The position numbers were made by a program, and so were the translations under genes. Below are positions 36,591 to 48,782 of a stretch of DNA of 64,000 nucleotides, in pieces; position 1 is the stretch's first letter, and each line of letters starts with the position of its first letter. Source of the DNA: Zhengitettix transpicula (taxonomy: Eukaryota; Arthropoda; Insecta; Orthoptera; Tetrigidae). The notes under the pieces were generated by a model. It ran no database searches. It saw only the letters and a list, made by a program, of their open reading frames with translations, and had not been told where the DNA came from. Location: assembly GCA_037074705.1 (NCBI GenBank), contig CM073591.1, forward strand, positions 88,392,032 to 88,456,031, given 5' to 3'.

Positions 36591-37526
36591 ATGATTTCGT
36601 ATTCATTTCAATGATTTAGTGGCGTACATATGGACACAAAGCACGAAAATCTTATTTTGTGGACGGAATACGACAGGAAAAGACAGAACAATACATATGC
36701 ATAGGACAGCTAATGTATAAAACAGGATCCTTAATAACAGAAGACAATAGATGGATTAAACTAGTAGAGAGCCCATTTCAAAGTAATACTACGACATTCA
36801 AATAATTGTATACGAAGAGTTATTTCCAGTAATGCCACACGGCTCTGAAACGTAATCCAAAAATTCCCCGACAATACACCAGAAGCAAATTACACAAAAA
36901 TATTGATTACATTGATTATATTTTGAAAATATTTAATAAATAAACATAAAAATATCCAATTATCAGTAAAAACTGTTAATGAATCTGCCATATATAAAAA
37001 TCATTATAATACGACTTCAAATTTTGAGACTTCATCAAGGAACAGACAGTTTTGAGTGTATGCATATATATGTTAAAATTAGAAGTTTAAATATAAATTT
37101 AAAGTCATGTACGGTGTCCTATGATGGCGCGTAGATTCAAAACTGTTTATTTCCCGATGATGTCCCAACGGAAAGTCCAAATTAAATTGTAAAGATTTGT
37201 TGCTTTGGTACATAAATACACATTTTGTCTGACTAGTTGACTACTTTTCTGTTTATTTATGATATAGATCGCTCAAGCAAAGACTGCCAGAAACAGGAAG
37301 AAACTAACGTAACATGTTTGAAAATGTCAAGATAGACAGGATGAACGGCGGACTCTAAATTGTAAACCTCAACAAAATAACTGACCAAGAAAAAGGTTAT
37401 TTAATAGATGGAACAATGACATCAACAATATGGCAATGGAGAAATATAAGTCGCCAACGTATTGGAAATTAAAGTGTTAAGTATGGGGGCTATACCTACA
37501 TAAATATGGGTTAAAAGAATTGACAT

Positions 37527-37576
37527 TTATATATATATATTATATATATATATGTTTGTGTGTGTGTGTGTGTATA
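37527..37576. repeat. compound (TA)n(TG)n microsatellite
   Basis: TA tract followed by TGTGTG tract. Confidence 0.9.
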
Positions 37577-38139
37577 ATTTTACTGTGTTTGGTATTCAGC
37601 ACAAAAATTATCACAAATTGATATTTTATCTGGCATTCAATAATAACAAAATGAGTTATTTTACAATCACTAAAGTTTAAAACTAAGCGCAGTTTTGCAA
37701 AACCCAATCAGGTGACGAGTTACAAAATTCAACAAATTATTAGAAATAATTGTTACAGTGCGTTCATTTACGATTCAATGTGTAATAACAAGATTACACT
37801 GAAAAAAAAACCTTCATTTCCATTCATAGTGCTGTATAGTTTTTGAAGTACGTGATCATATTCTTTGAAAGTAGTAAACTACCGCCAGAGTATTTAAAAA
37901 ATTTCGGTGATATCAATCTATTACATAATGGTCAAACGCCGAACGAAATAAATCTGTTATTCCTTCTTTTCACATTATTCTATGGTCCGGTTGTAAGCCG
38001 CCACAAATCCGGTTTCTCTGTCGAATCAATGTATACAGTTGAACAATTAGAGTCCTCGCGGTATTGGTCCGCCCATCAGTTATTTCAGCTCATTAAATCT
38101 CCTCATCCACCTTCAACAGATGTATTCGATTAATTTATA

Positions 38140-39045
38140 TCATATTGTAATTATCCAAAATGTAGAAAAATGTAAATGTTATTTGCATTTAGTTGTGGGA
38201 ATAGATCTCTCTTTGCCAGAGTCGAGACAATTTTAAATTTGGATTACTTAGCTGGTGCTAATATTTAAATTAACTTTACCAAGTTTTCCGACGTTAGAAA
38301 AAGACGCCAACCCGCATCGAAACATTTGGAACTTTTAAATTTTCTTATTTACTGTTTATGAATTTAAATTTTGTCTGTATGATTGTCGTATTTATTATTA
38401 TTAACAGACGTTAATTTCTGTGTTATACAAATTAACTGTAGTTTGGAAGTCAACGGAGAAACATTTTTTGAATGTGGGAGTCGTAAATGTACTTTAATTG
38501 ATTTAATTATCGTTCGGGGCGCAAGAATGAAACAGAGAATTGACCAGATAATTATTTTTATTGGAATGCAGTTTGAGTAACGTGTTGCCTAACTGTCATG
38601 GAGTTTGGAGTTGCAATTGTTGTTCGGAGATAATCGAAAAGAAATGGTTTGACTTAGAGAGTCGTGTATGTCCTGTAATGAATTGAATTGTAAGGATAGT
38701 AAGGAAAAGTGCCAGATTAAAAATCTCAGATATCTGTTTTATTTGTATGTTTAGAGATTTCAGTGGTTTTTACTTCCAGACGGCAAGAGTTTGTGTTATG
38801 TGGTTGTTGCTTGCCATTTCTACTCGCCAGTGGTGACCGGATCGCACATCGTGATCTCAGTAGAAAAAGACGTTTTACGGTAATGTGAAGTAGTGGTGAT
38901 TTAAACAACTGCACTGATATATTTTTCTTCCTTGTAAAATAACAATAATAATATTTTATTAACTTAAATGGCTCCCAATTGACACTGGGATACGATTTGT
39001 GTAAATTCCAAGTTTTATAAAATAAAATTGTTTTATATTCTTCGC
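38140..39045 (+). repeat. repeat B, the longest uninterrupted copy
   Basis: It matches the other copies at the proximal block (TTATTTGCATTTAGTTG), the GAGAGTCGTGTATG block, the GTGTTATGTGGTTGTTGC block and the distal ACGATTTGTGTAAATTCC end. It sets the minimum family length near 0.9 kb. Confidence 0.6.
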
Positions 39046-39066
39046 CCATTATATATAATTTTATAA

Positions 39067-39160
39067 ATAAATATACGGTCTTGAGTCAAAAAGTTATGAT
39101 TATAAACAATTATAAACGACGTTTCGTTCTCTTTTAGGACTTCTTCAGGTTCAATAATTT
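39067..39160 (-). repeat. single arm of the foldback family with hammerhead-like motif
   Basis: Plus-strand wording TAAATAAATATACGGTCTTG then AACGACGTTTCGTTC and GGACTTCTTCAGGTTCAA. On the minus strand it reads CTGAAGA, A, GTCC, loop, GAAC, GAAACGTC, with a 5-bp helix I possible. No opposite arm was found. Confidence 0.5.
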
Positions 39161-39239
39161 TGTATATGAATACAGAAAAAAAATTAGAAGTAAAGTTTTT
39201 CTACCCTGTTTTCTGCAACCAAAATGTTGCCTTACCTTA

Positions 39240-39378
39240 CTACAAAATTAATAATAAAGGCGTTTTGTCTGAACCTGAAGAAAGGAACAACGTTGTGTGG
39301 TACTTATATTATCACTTCTTTTGTCTGTATATGGCTATCTGTCTTATTATTCATCTTCAATCAGACGTAAATTTTTAA
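39240..39378 (+). repeat. repeat D block with hammerhead-like remnant
   Basis: CTGAAGA at 39275-39281, then AACAACGTTGTGTGG, then TATATTATCACTTCTTTTGT and CAATCAGACGTAAATTTTT. The second part recurs reversed at 25260-25380 and forward at 59550-59640. Confidence 0.5.
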
Positions 39379-39392
39379 TCTCACTACGAAAT

Positions 39393-40285
39393 GTTTCTTC
39401 CCTATGCTCAGGGACCTCTTCAGTTGCATCTAAAAATTAAACATGCATATATGAATAATAAAAAATCTATTGGATTAATATACATGCTGAATGTAATTAT
39501 TCTCTCGGTTTGATGACCGAAATGCTGAATATTAGGTCCAATAAAAATTCTATTAAAGTGGAATAGTCGGCCAGCTGCCTCCTAAACTGGTCAAGGCATG
39601 GAGAGGGGAAAGCTGCGACCCCACAGATAACCCCTCTCCCGCCATCGGAAGTGCGTGGGACAAGTACCAAATGCCCGACCTACCTGATGCAGGTTTTTCT
39701 ACGGTTTTCCCTGCATCACACTTTTATGCGAATTGCCGGGTAGGATCCTTAAACCATAGCCCGGGGGCCCTAGTTAACCCTTGGCTACCTTCCTCTACCC
39801 TTCCGCATCCCCCCTTTCAAATCCCTTCCAATGTTATTAAAGGGGAGTTGCCACCATTTGGATTACCCTCATGTAGCCTGTTACTCTAAATAATAATAAT
39901 AATAATAATAAATCTATTAAAGTGAAATCAGATACGCAATACATATATGATACAATGTTTTTATGATTTAAAATGATGTATTCTTAAAATGTTGATAGTT
40001 TAATTCTTGTGTTAAGAAAATGTTATAGCAACGTAATGTTTTGTGATGTGTTTGTATGGCATTTTTTTCTACCATTTCTGCCCTGGAAGTGGTTGGAAGA
40101 AGGGAAAAAAATTCTGTTTAATGGCTTATGTATATTCAAATCATAATTTGTTAATTGTGTAAGTCACCACGTAGTACTAAATTTATTTATGTTTGGAAGT
40201 ATCAATTGTATTTTTAATTGTATTTATTTATTAATTTTTAGATACAACTCAAGTGGTTCCTGAACATAGGGAGGAAAGTTTTGAA
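39393..40285. repeat. large palindromic element, interrupted by repeat A
   Basis: Left arm 39393-39455 (minus strand CTGAAGA, GG, TCCCT-loop-AGGGA, GAAAC) and right arm about 40235-40285 (ACTCAAGTGGTTCCTGAACA, TAGGGAGGAAAG) are inverted copies. Repeat A at 39561-39912 was inserted later between the arms. Confidence 0.5.
39561..39912 (+). mobile_element. repeat A copy with 12-bp target duplication and (AAT)n tail
   Basis: This 5'-truncated copy is flanked by tctattaaagtg at 39549-39560 and 39913-39924. The 3' end reads GTAGCCTGTTACTCT followed by (AAT)n. Variable 5' truncation, an A-rich tail and a duplication define retroposition of a LINE or SINE 3' end. I see no tRNA-type promoter boxes and no coding frame shared between copies, so the family is either the 3' UTR of a LINE or a non-tRNA SINE. 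It is inserted inside the palindromic element 39393-40285. Confidence 0.8.
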
Positions 40286-41985
40286 GTAAATGTAAATTTT
40301 AATCAATCCTGACTTTTCGTCATGGTACATATATTATATATTACTTTGATTCAAGTGAAATTTTCTTGGGAAATGATACTGACATTATTCTGAGAAAGCA
40401 GTAGACATCCGGTAACAATGCTCTTTTATATAGCAATTCGCAGAGCGAAACGAAAAATTTAATTTTAATAATTCCTGACTGTTGACCATGGTACGTTTAT
40501 TATATTTATATTAATATAATTCAGATTGTTTCAAACTTTGTTTATAATATGTATCAAATCTAGTTAGCTTCCCTGTGAGTATTTAAAATATTTTTTTCTC
40601 AAGCTAACTGTTATCCAAATTGTCACTATTGTTTTTATTAGTTTAATTTAATGAACCAATATATTCTTCTGTTATTTGAGAACTGTGCCATCGATGTGAT
40701 CAAATTTCCAAGACGCTTTGTTTCGTGAGTAGAGCCTCTCGCCTTGAAGGCCACGTCCATTCATCACGAGCTTATCTGGTTAAGCACGCCTGCGTCGGCT
40801 CTGGTTTGGGTCCTTCGTGGACCATCGAACAATGAATTTAAAAACTCAAAGCGAAGGTGTGGGCTCAAATTCCCCCAACTTTGCTAACATCAAGTTGAAA
40901 AGAGCGCGCAGTATCTCGCTGACGCCTGTTAAAGCTAACTAATTATTTTGGCAAATTGATTAATATTCGAGACCATTAATCATCGGTTTGGACGTGAAGA
41001 CGCGATTGGTGGTACGGACCCGTGGTACACTTCTTCAATGGGATATACAACTCATAGAAAATGTAAACCGTTAGTAAAAATACGTAGCTCAGAAAATTAA
41101 AATGTTTAGCTTTCTCGTCGATTGGATACTGACTTAGTGAATCTATTCGTTAAACGTAAATAAGTGTGAAAGTTGAAGACAACACTTAGCAATTTTTAAT
41201 TGGAAACAGCTGAATTCTTGCAAACTTTATTCATTCCTCATTACATGCGAGTGATGAAGATGCAGAAATGTTCGCGTTGGCAATCCAAAATACTTATACA
41301 CTCGAGAGCTCACGTTAGCGGTAAATTAATTGACTATGTGGCTTTGGTCCATCGCTGTCCTGTTGCCACACAGCCACAGCCATTAGCGGATAAGCAGAGT
41401 GTTTTGTTTTAGTAATACTCCCGAGAGCCCCAGTCCAGCCACAGACATTGACGGGTGAGAGAGAATGAGCTGCAACACTTTTATACATAAAATTCGAGTC
41501 CGTTAGTGAAATACTTCGATAGACGAGAAGTACTTAAATATTTTTAAATCTACTAGCGAAAATTCGGAAAATGAGTGATGTGATTTTAACTCAAGTAATA
41601 CGAGTTGCAGTTTAAAACAATTACAAAAAATAATTGTTTTGAATATAGGTGGAATTATTGAAAAGTTCAGAAATATCATTTGGAGTACATAATACAGAGT
41701 ATAAGTTAATTTAAATGGGAAAAACTTATCAAAGAAACTAAGAATAGTCTAGAGTCATTCTATAAAAATATCTTAAAATAATCGTTGACAGAATAACTAA
41801 AAATTACCGAAGTTTGCCGGTGTTTACCGAAGGTATCCGAAGTTTCGCTCTTGGGTCCGCTTATCTCTTACTGTTAGTTTATTATTTGTAAAGTATACAG
41901 AAAAAGAATTTCCGAGGAAGAAACACAGAGCTCTGGCGGAGGCTACCTATGGGGATGCCTTCACATCTCTCTGGTTTTTTGAACT
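40286..41985. other. non-coding DNA
   Basis: A GC-richer stretch at 40735-40960 has a weak tRNA-like look (see rejected items). No gene is supported. Confidence 0.4.
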
Positions 41986-42417
41986 AAGGTTCCCACATGT
42001 CGAGGCACCTCGGCCTGTTTTGAGAGGTGTATGTTCCGATGTCGCAGACCTTGGGCATACGGAAAGAGTTGTCTACTATTCCTATTGGAATAGTCGGTCA
42101 GCTGCCTCCTAAACCGGTCAAGCCATGGCGAGCGGAAAGCTGCGACCCCACAGCGAACCCCACTCCCGCCATCGGAATGGCGTGGGACAAGTACCAAATG
42201 CCCGACCTACCTGATGCAGGTTTTTCTAGGGTTTTCCCTGCATTTCTTTAGGCGAATGCCAGGTAGGATCCTTAAAATATAGCCCGGGGGCCCTTGTTAA
42301 CCCTCGGCTACCTTCCTCTACCCTTCCACATCCCCCCTTTCAAATCCCTTCCTATGCTATTAAAGGGGAGTTGCCCAAAGTGGATTACCCTCATGTAGCC
42401 TGTTGCCCTAAAAAAAA
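41986..42417 (+). mobile_element. repeat A, near full-length copy
   Basis: At about 430 bp this is the longest plus-strand copy. It runs from AGGTTCCCACATGTCGAGGC through GCCCGACCTACCTGATGCAG and TAGCCCGGGGGCCC to the end TGTAGCCTGTTGCCC plus poly-A. It is followed directly by a second truncated copy. Confidence 0.75.
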
Positions 42418-42419
42418 CA

Positions 42420-42552
42420 TAGTTAACCCTTGGCTACCTTCCTCTACCCTTCCGCATCCCTCCTTTCAAATCCATTTCCTATGCTACAAGAGGGGATTTG
42501 CCACTATATGGATTACCCTATACATAGCCTGTCTACACCTCAAAAAAAAAAA
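42420..42552 (+). mobile_element. repeat A, 3'-end copy in tandem
   Basis: The copy starts at the AGTTAACCCTTGGC position of the family and ends with TAGCCTGTCTACACCTC and a poly-A tail. It sits right after the preceding copy's tail, forming a partial head-to-tail dimer. Confidence 0.7.
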
Positions 42553-43253
42553 GAGGTAGCAACGCCGACAAATGATCTGTGCCAGAATTATGCGTGATAC
42601 ATCTGTTGGGTGCTGAAAAGAGGAAATACCTCGCTTCGGTGTAACAGAGAAAATATATTTATAAAATGTATATCTCATTACAGTAAGTAATATTATCTCT
42701 CTTACTCTTAATTCATATTTTAAATACCTCTTTATCACTTTTACTTGACTTCGGTATTCTTATTTTATTCGATTTCAGATTTCTTGTACGCTCCGTTACT
42801 AATAGAACTCCTCATGGCGTCGTTCAACGTTCTTCTTGTTCTTGGTTTTTCCAAATGAATGGCGCGTCAATTTCATTTCTCTGATCCGTATTGCATAACC
42901 GATATTGCCAATATCTCTTATTTTCTAATATTATACCGTTTGCAAACCAGTGATTTTTTTTAAAATTTCGTTTTACCTGATTCTGCTGTGGACTACTATA
43001 CAGATTACGAAAAATGTTACCATGTACACTTCCTGATCTATAACTTCTATTTTTATGTCATTCACTGATATGACATTATATACATTGTTTGAATATCACC
43101 TTTGATTTCTTAAAGATAATTAATATCTGAAGAGCTTGTTGTCCTGATTAAAGATTTTATTAGGTACCTTTGAGCAACTATTCTTTTCATCGCCGACCGT
43201 GAGACAATCGAATGTGATTGTTATTATTATCATTATCATTTTCAGCTCATTGC

Positions 43254-43310
43254 GGGCTTTGGCCAACTAGGGTGTTTGTCATTCTGGAATTAGGAGTGGC
43301 ACATGGTCAG
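43254..43310 (-). mobile_element. diverged fragment of the tRNA-SINE tail
   Basis: Minus-strand wording CTGACCATGTGCCACTCC, CCAGAATGAC and GTTGGCCAAAGCCC matches the tail of the SINE with several substitutions. It is short and old. Confidence 0.55.
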
Positions 43311-43420
43311 CTACCGAAAGACATCGAATATATTAGTCAGAACGAATTAAGTGTCCCGGAAACGTCGCTTGCGAAGACGGGCATACTAAAATTGAACCAT
43401 CTGACAAGAAAATAAATATT

Positions 43421-43512
43421 TTTTTAAAGTAACAAGATACATGAGGGTAATCCACATGGTGGCAACTCCCCTTTAATAACATAGGAAGATATTTGATAGG
43501 GCGGATGCGGAT
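43421..43512 (-). mobile_element. repeat A, 3'-end fragment
   Basis: T-rich tail then AACAAGATACATGAGGGTAA and GGTGGCAACTCCCCTTTAAT on the plus strand; this is the reverse complement of the repeat A 3' end. Confidence 0.6.
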
Positions 43513-44399
43513 CCAGTTGAGTTTGTATCCTACTTCATTGGTTCCCATTTTGGCTGAGGGCGACCAATGAAAGTTAAATGAAGTACACAGCGTTTAGCCG
43601 TTTTAACATGGAGTCGTAATTTTGGATTTTGAGGCAGTTGAAATGAGAAGATGATGGTAGAAATCACGCCTCTCTGGTCCAAGTCGTGACCGTAGATACT
43701 ACCAGCTATGAAAATCTCTGAGTAAGGAAATGGTCTCGGCGGATTCGTTAAGAATATCAAATTGAGTCCAGACTTTGACACAACGACGCTTGCTAAAGAT
43801 GTCCTCTGCTGCTGCAACCCAACGACGCCTGTACCTGATGAATCACCATACCGGCCACACATCAAAGCAACATCCGTCTTCTCTGCATCGTTGAAAACAT
43901 GTGATTACCAAATAAGTATCATGCGAGTAGTGTAATTTAAATATAGCTTCGTAAAGGTTCACCCCACCGTGACATAAATTCAGTTATTTTTCATAAGTGG
44001 GTCCTATAAATTGATTAATTAACCTTTATTTTCAATTCAATATTAAATTTTGTTTTGAGATAACATTTTATATATAAATTAAGTAAATAATTTTTTATTT
44101 AACTGTAATTCAAATGCTATAAATAAAACCATTCTCACGTATATGCAATAATTAAATTTGACACCAGTGCATAGATAAATTTTCCTGTGAATCACATAAT
44201 CTTTCGAGTGTATTGTAAACCATTTCCCCGATCAGATTATAATCAGTAAAACATGAAAACGTTAGTACACTTCTTTATCTCTGATGATTTACTGAAATAC
44301 AAAGAAAATTCAAATAATGCAGATTCTCTGATCTTCCCAGAGCGTTACTACATTTAATTTGTTTTATTTTAACCTTACCACTTTATTTCATCATAACCT

Positions 44400-44960
44400 A
44401 CTTCAAAAATGGGTTCAGACGAAGCGAATTCCAGAGATTTACGTGAGGTTACGGAAAGCAGCCATGTGAAGAGCAGACCAACCTAATATTCTAACTCGGT
44501 ACTTAGCAATCCAGATCGCGCCTGCAATGTTATTTCGGTAAAGCCGTAAAAGTATCGTAAAGCAGAACGGGAGTCGTTCAAGTTCAGTATTTCGTACCCG
44601 GTGGTGAATACGAAGTAACGAGAGTCAAGATCGTCTCCGGCAGATACGAACCTTCGCCACGAGCGAAACGTTCCGTCTCTGCTGTGGCGCAGCGACGCCG
44701 GAGGAAATTATAAAATTTATCTTTACTGCATCTTCGGTCTACGGCTCTGCCGAAGCCCCATGCGTTGGCTTACTACGGAATGATTTACACAGAGGGACTG
44801 ATTAAAGAGTCGTGCATCAGGGGTAATCCGCGTATCACCTTAATTCCAGGGGTTTTGCTTCTGGAACAGCCAGGACTGTGTATATCGTATGTCTGGGTCA
44901 TTACTCACCTACGATAACCCCAGCTACTTACGGTTGGTGAATTGCAAGTAAGGTTATGTA
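44400..44960. other. GC-richer non-coding block
   Basis: No repeat match and no long frame on either strand; contains a short inverted pair CTTCGGTCTACGGCTCTGCCGAAG (first and last eight bases pair). Function unknown. Confidence 0.25.
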
Positions 44961-45697
44961 AATTTGAATATTATTTTACTGGAAACTTAATGGATGGGTC
45001 GTAAGTAAGTCAAACACATTTGGGTTTAACGTTTTCTATTGCCACTGCCAATTTATCATTATTTTCGGATCAATTAAAGCATTGAGACTAAATATCTTCT
45101 GCGTCTCATTCAACTAAACTCACAAATACCCCATCTCTCTATTTGTAGATTAAAGTAACAGGGAACCGCGTTCGGTCTGCGTCACAAAATTCTGAAATTG
45201 AAGATATTTCTACTTTTCTTCTGAAATTAATTTTATTTTGTTAAATCAATAATGAAACCTAAAATAATAGTTTTTCCCGGTCTGCTTTTAGCATGTGGAA
45301 ATTTAACAGTTTCCAAGAGACATTATTAGTAGTACTTTTTATACCACAACCAATAAAAGCGATTAATTATAAGTGCTCTGATTACAACGTTCCAATATAA
45401 GGAAAAAGATAAGAGCACTAATTCAACAGTCCTGCTGAGTGAAAAACTAAACGCGTCGGTTCTGCACAACGATGGGATTTGAATACTAACAGGTAAAAAG
45501 ATTGTGGAACTGACGGTATTGTGAACTATATGACTGTACTTATTTTGCTTTTCAAGTAGCAAACTGACTTACATGTTACAATACTTAAACAAAGGAATTT
45601 CTGCCACAACTAGTGTAAGAGTCATTTGAATGACATTAACCTATTATGTAGGGGTCTAAGGTGATGTAACAATGCCAGACGTTTATAATAATAATAA

Positions 45698-46110
45698 TAA
45701 ATAAATATACGGTCTTGAGTCAGAAAATTATGGTCTATTAGGATATCTTCGGGTTTAATCTACAATTTAGAAATTAATAACATAAATATTGATAAAGTTT
45801 TTTAAGAACAATTACAAAATATTTTACAATTTTTTACATGAATTACAAACAAAATTGTAAGTAAAATAAAATAAATTGAAATAATAATAATACAGTTTTT
45901 TATCTGAGTTTTATAAAGACTTGTAAGTAAAACTAAATTAATTAAAATATTTTGTAATTGCACTCAAAAAACTATATAAATACTTACGTTATTTATTTCC
46001 AAATTGTGGATTAAACCGAAAGAGGTCGTAAAAAAGGACAAAACGTCGTTTATTTAATTTTTCTTAATTAACATAATTTTCTGGCTCAATGTCGTATATT
46101 TATTTATTAT
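45698..46110. repeat. foldback element
   Basis: Left end AAATAAATATACGGTCTTGA plus GTCAGAAAATTATG; right end is its inverted, slightly diverged copy at 46071-46110. Both inner arms carry eroded hammerhead-like motifs (for example GGACAAAACGTCG at 46036-46048). An (AAT)n run precedes the left end. Confidence 0.65.
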
Positions 46111-47171
46111 GGATTCTAAGGTGGTCCCGACATACATACGTAGAAAATTATGAAGGACGTTAATTGCGGTTTTAAGTCGATTTATGAAAAATTATATTAA
46201 TGAGTTGGAATAAAATGCACGCTGGTCATAAAAAAAAGTTGATACTTAACTGATGGCTGGTATTGAAACACAAAACATCTGTGTAAAAAATGACGATATG
46301 AAGACGTCAAAAGTTAATGTAATATTTCTAAGAAATCTATTAATAAATTTGAAAAATTTCTATACGATAAATAGGCATCGTTGTAGTCTTCTATTGTGGA
46401 TGAAAATAATACTTCTTGCTATCTGAAATAAATAATTTAATTATACTCGTATTTTCCAGAATAGAATTTTTAATATTTTCTATTTCGTTTATGATCTCGA
46501 GAAAAAAAATTTTCATATGATTTCTTTAGCGTTTTATGTAGAAAAATTTCGTGAAATTATGCGCTTAGCGAGCTCGTTCCTATGCAGCTTAAGCTGTTAC
46601 TTATAGAACGCAGAGAGGCTTATGTCCGCTTCTCGCTAAACTCAGGAGTCGGGTTTCAGAAGCCAGTTTATGTCCCTTGCTGATGGGTTAAAAATAAAAG
46701 GAATAATTGAATAATACTAGGGCGAGACCAGAGAGCCAAAACTATCCGTTTAACTGATCCACAGTTTATGATATAGTTTGAAAATTTATTTGTACAGACA
46801 TTATAATTCTGATGAAAATGAAAAATGTATCTTCCTTTATGTTTCATAACTCGTTTTAAAAAAATGCATTTGCGTCATTATTATAATCGTCTGAAAATAA
46901 ATTACACACAGGAGAAAGAGGAAGCAGGTCAACAGACGCTCTTCAAACGAACCGTTAGTAAAAATAATATTTTATTTTCACGCCAGTTTTTAACAATGAA
47001 ATATATATAACGAACATTAACATATAATTAACCTTTTTCGCAGAAAAAATTAATAATCATAAAACCTTTAACTAACAACACAACAACTTTTTCTGTACAT
47101 ATTTAATATAAAACGTCTGTGTTAAAAGTATACAAATTAGATAAAGAAATAGTTAAATAACAGTCAAAAAT

Positions 47172-47400
47172 TAATATCACATAACGTTTCTGCAACCCTT
47201 GATGCTTTCGTCAGGTGATTCAAAACACACAAAAGCCATAAAAACGACTCACCGCAAGAATAAGGTGACGAACTCAAAAGTGCGGTGTGCCGTTCTTTCG
47301 GCACTGGCGTTTATTGAATCACCTGCTGAAAGCAGGAAGACTTGCAGAAACGTTGTGTTGTATTTATTTAGCACTTTTTTGTCTGTTGCTTGGCTATGTA
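47172..47400. repeat. palindromic element with a motif in each arm
   Basis: Left arm, minus strand: TTGAATCACCTGACGAAAGC then GCAGAAACGTT (47214 down to 47183). Right arm, plus strand: TTGAATCACCTGCTGAAAGC then GCAGAAACGTTGTG (47314-47357). The arms face each other. The open frame at 47199-47450 spans both arms and is not called. Confidence 0.6.
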
Positions 47401-47682
47401 TTTATCGAATTTGTTTCTCTACACATTTGTACCGCCTTCAGGCTTTCTAGATGACAGAAAGGTTTGTTTTTATATTGTATACGTTTCTTCAGTCTGGCTT
47501 TTAAAAATGTACAATATTATTTTAGAAAAAAATTTCGTACAGTTCTTATTGTAAGCCTATAAATATGGAGCAAATATATTCCCTAATATAAAAGCTATTT
47601 TTGATATGCGAAAATAATACGTCTATTTAAAATTTAATAATTGGATAAAATAGTTAAATGACATACAAATTTAAGTGATGAT

Positions 47683-47790
47683 CTAAATAAAAACAACGTT
47701 TCTTGAGTACTTATTTCTTTCGTCAGGTGATTATAAACACAATTGCTGTGAGTGAGACAACCGTACAATCCAGTTGACGAACTCAAAAGC
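47683..47790 (-). repeat. single-arm relative of 47172-47400
   Basis: Minus strand TAATCACCTGACGAAAG (CTGACGA at 47726-47720) followed after about 20 bases by AAGAAACGTTG (GAAAC at 47702-47698). No partner arm found. Confidence 0.45.
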
Positions 47791-48782
47791 TTAAACACAT
47801 CGACAAGGGGAAAACTCATCTCTTAATTTGGCTGTCAATTGGCTATTTTATCTAATTATTCTATTTTTGATATATTAAATTTCATTCTTTTACAAAATAA
47901 TTATTGAAGCCATCAAACAGCAGTTTTTAATTTCAGCGTGAATCGTTGTCATCGTGTAAAATCGGTAACACGTTTTGAATCAATACATTCATTTTTAGTG
48001 GTCTCTATATTTCTGATGATAATTATAAAAATAACAAATATGATCCCAATAAATTTTATAACGTTCACACATCATTAATCCGGAAGAATTTTTCAGAGGT
48101 TAGGGTAGGAGTAAAACTTTTGCGGAAAGAATAATGTGATGTTGGAAAATTGAATATTCTGGTAGATGATGCATTTAAAATTAACATTATGAAATCACTG
48201 ATCTGACAATTCGGATAACTGTTGTGAAAATTAGTAGAGATGAATTGATCTCTAACCAAAATAAAGTAGGTAAAATCTATGTTCTAATATATATGTTAAA
48301 AATAAATTAACATAATTTATCAGATAGCTTGGCCCGAAAAATTAATATTTCATACGCAAGAATGCTTGGCTGTGCAACATGTAAAGTTATTGCTAGACAT
48401 ATAAGATTTCCAACTGTGTGGCAATGTTGAGGAACGACGTTCCCATCGACGTGTTTACCAAGATGATTTCGATGGTGCTTGTCGACGTAACGTCGAGTCT
48501 CAACAAAGCCACCCGGTTGGAACCCAGCGCAAATTTATCTGGAAAACGTGCGGTAAATACTAAGGGTTCAAAGTTCTCAACGCCACGCGCTGAAAATTAT
48601 AGGGAAAACCTGCCGTAATTTCTGAAGGTTCAAAGTGTCCAAAAGGCCGTTGGTTGGTTACTTCAGTTAAGAAATTAATACTTCTATATCTTCCATTCAA
48701 AGAGAAGTTAAACTGGCCAATTTGTCACCGATATGAGAATTTCAGACTGTCATCGCATGACCAGCACGTGTTGGGTTAAGGA

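Noticed and set aside
37020..37060. Hammerhead-like motif (minus TTGATGAAGTCTCAAAATTTG)
   Set aside because: Both core boxes are mutated; at best a relic.
40735..40960. tRNA-like segment (TGGTTAAGCACGCC, then GGTTTGGGTCC)
   Set aside because: The B box has two mismatches and the A box is poor; no cloverleaf could be drawn.
43530..43865. 111-codon minus-strand ORF
   Set aside because: Composition is plausible, but there is no motif, no splice context and no second copy to support it.
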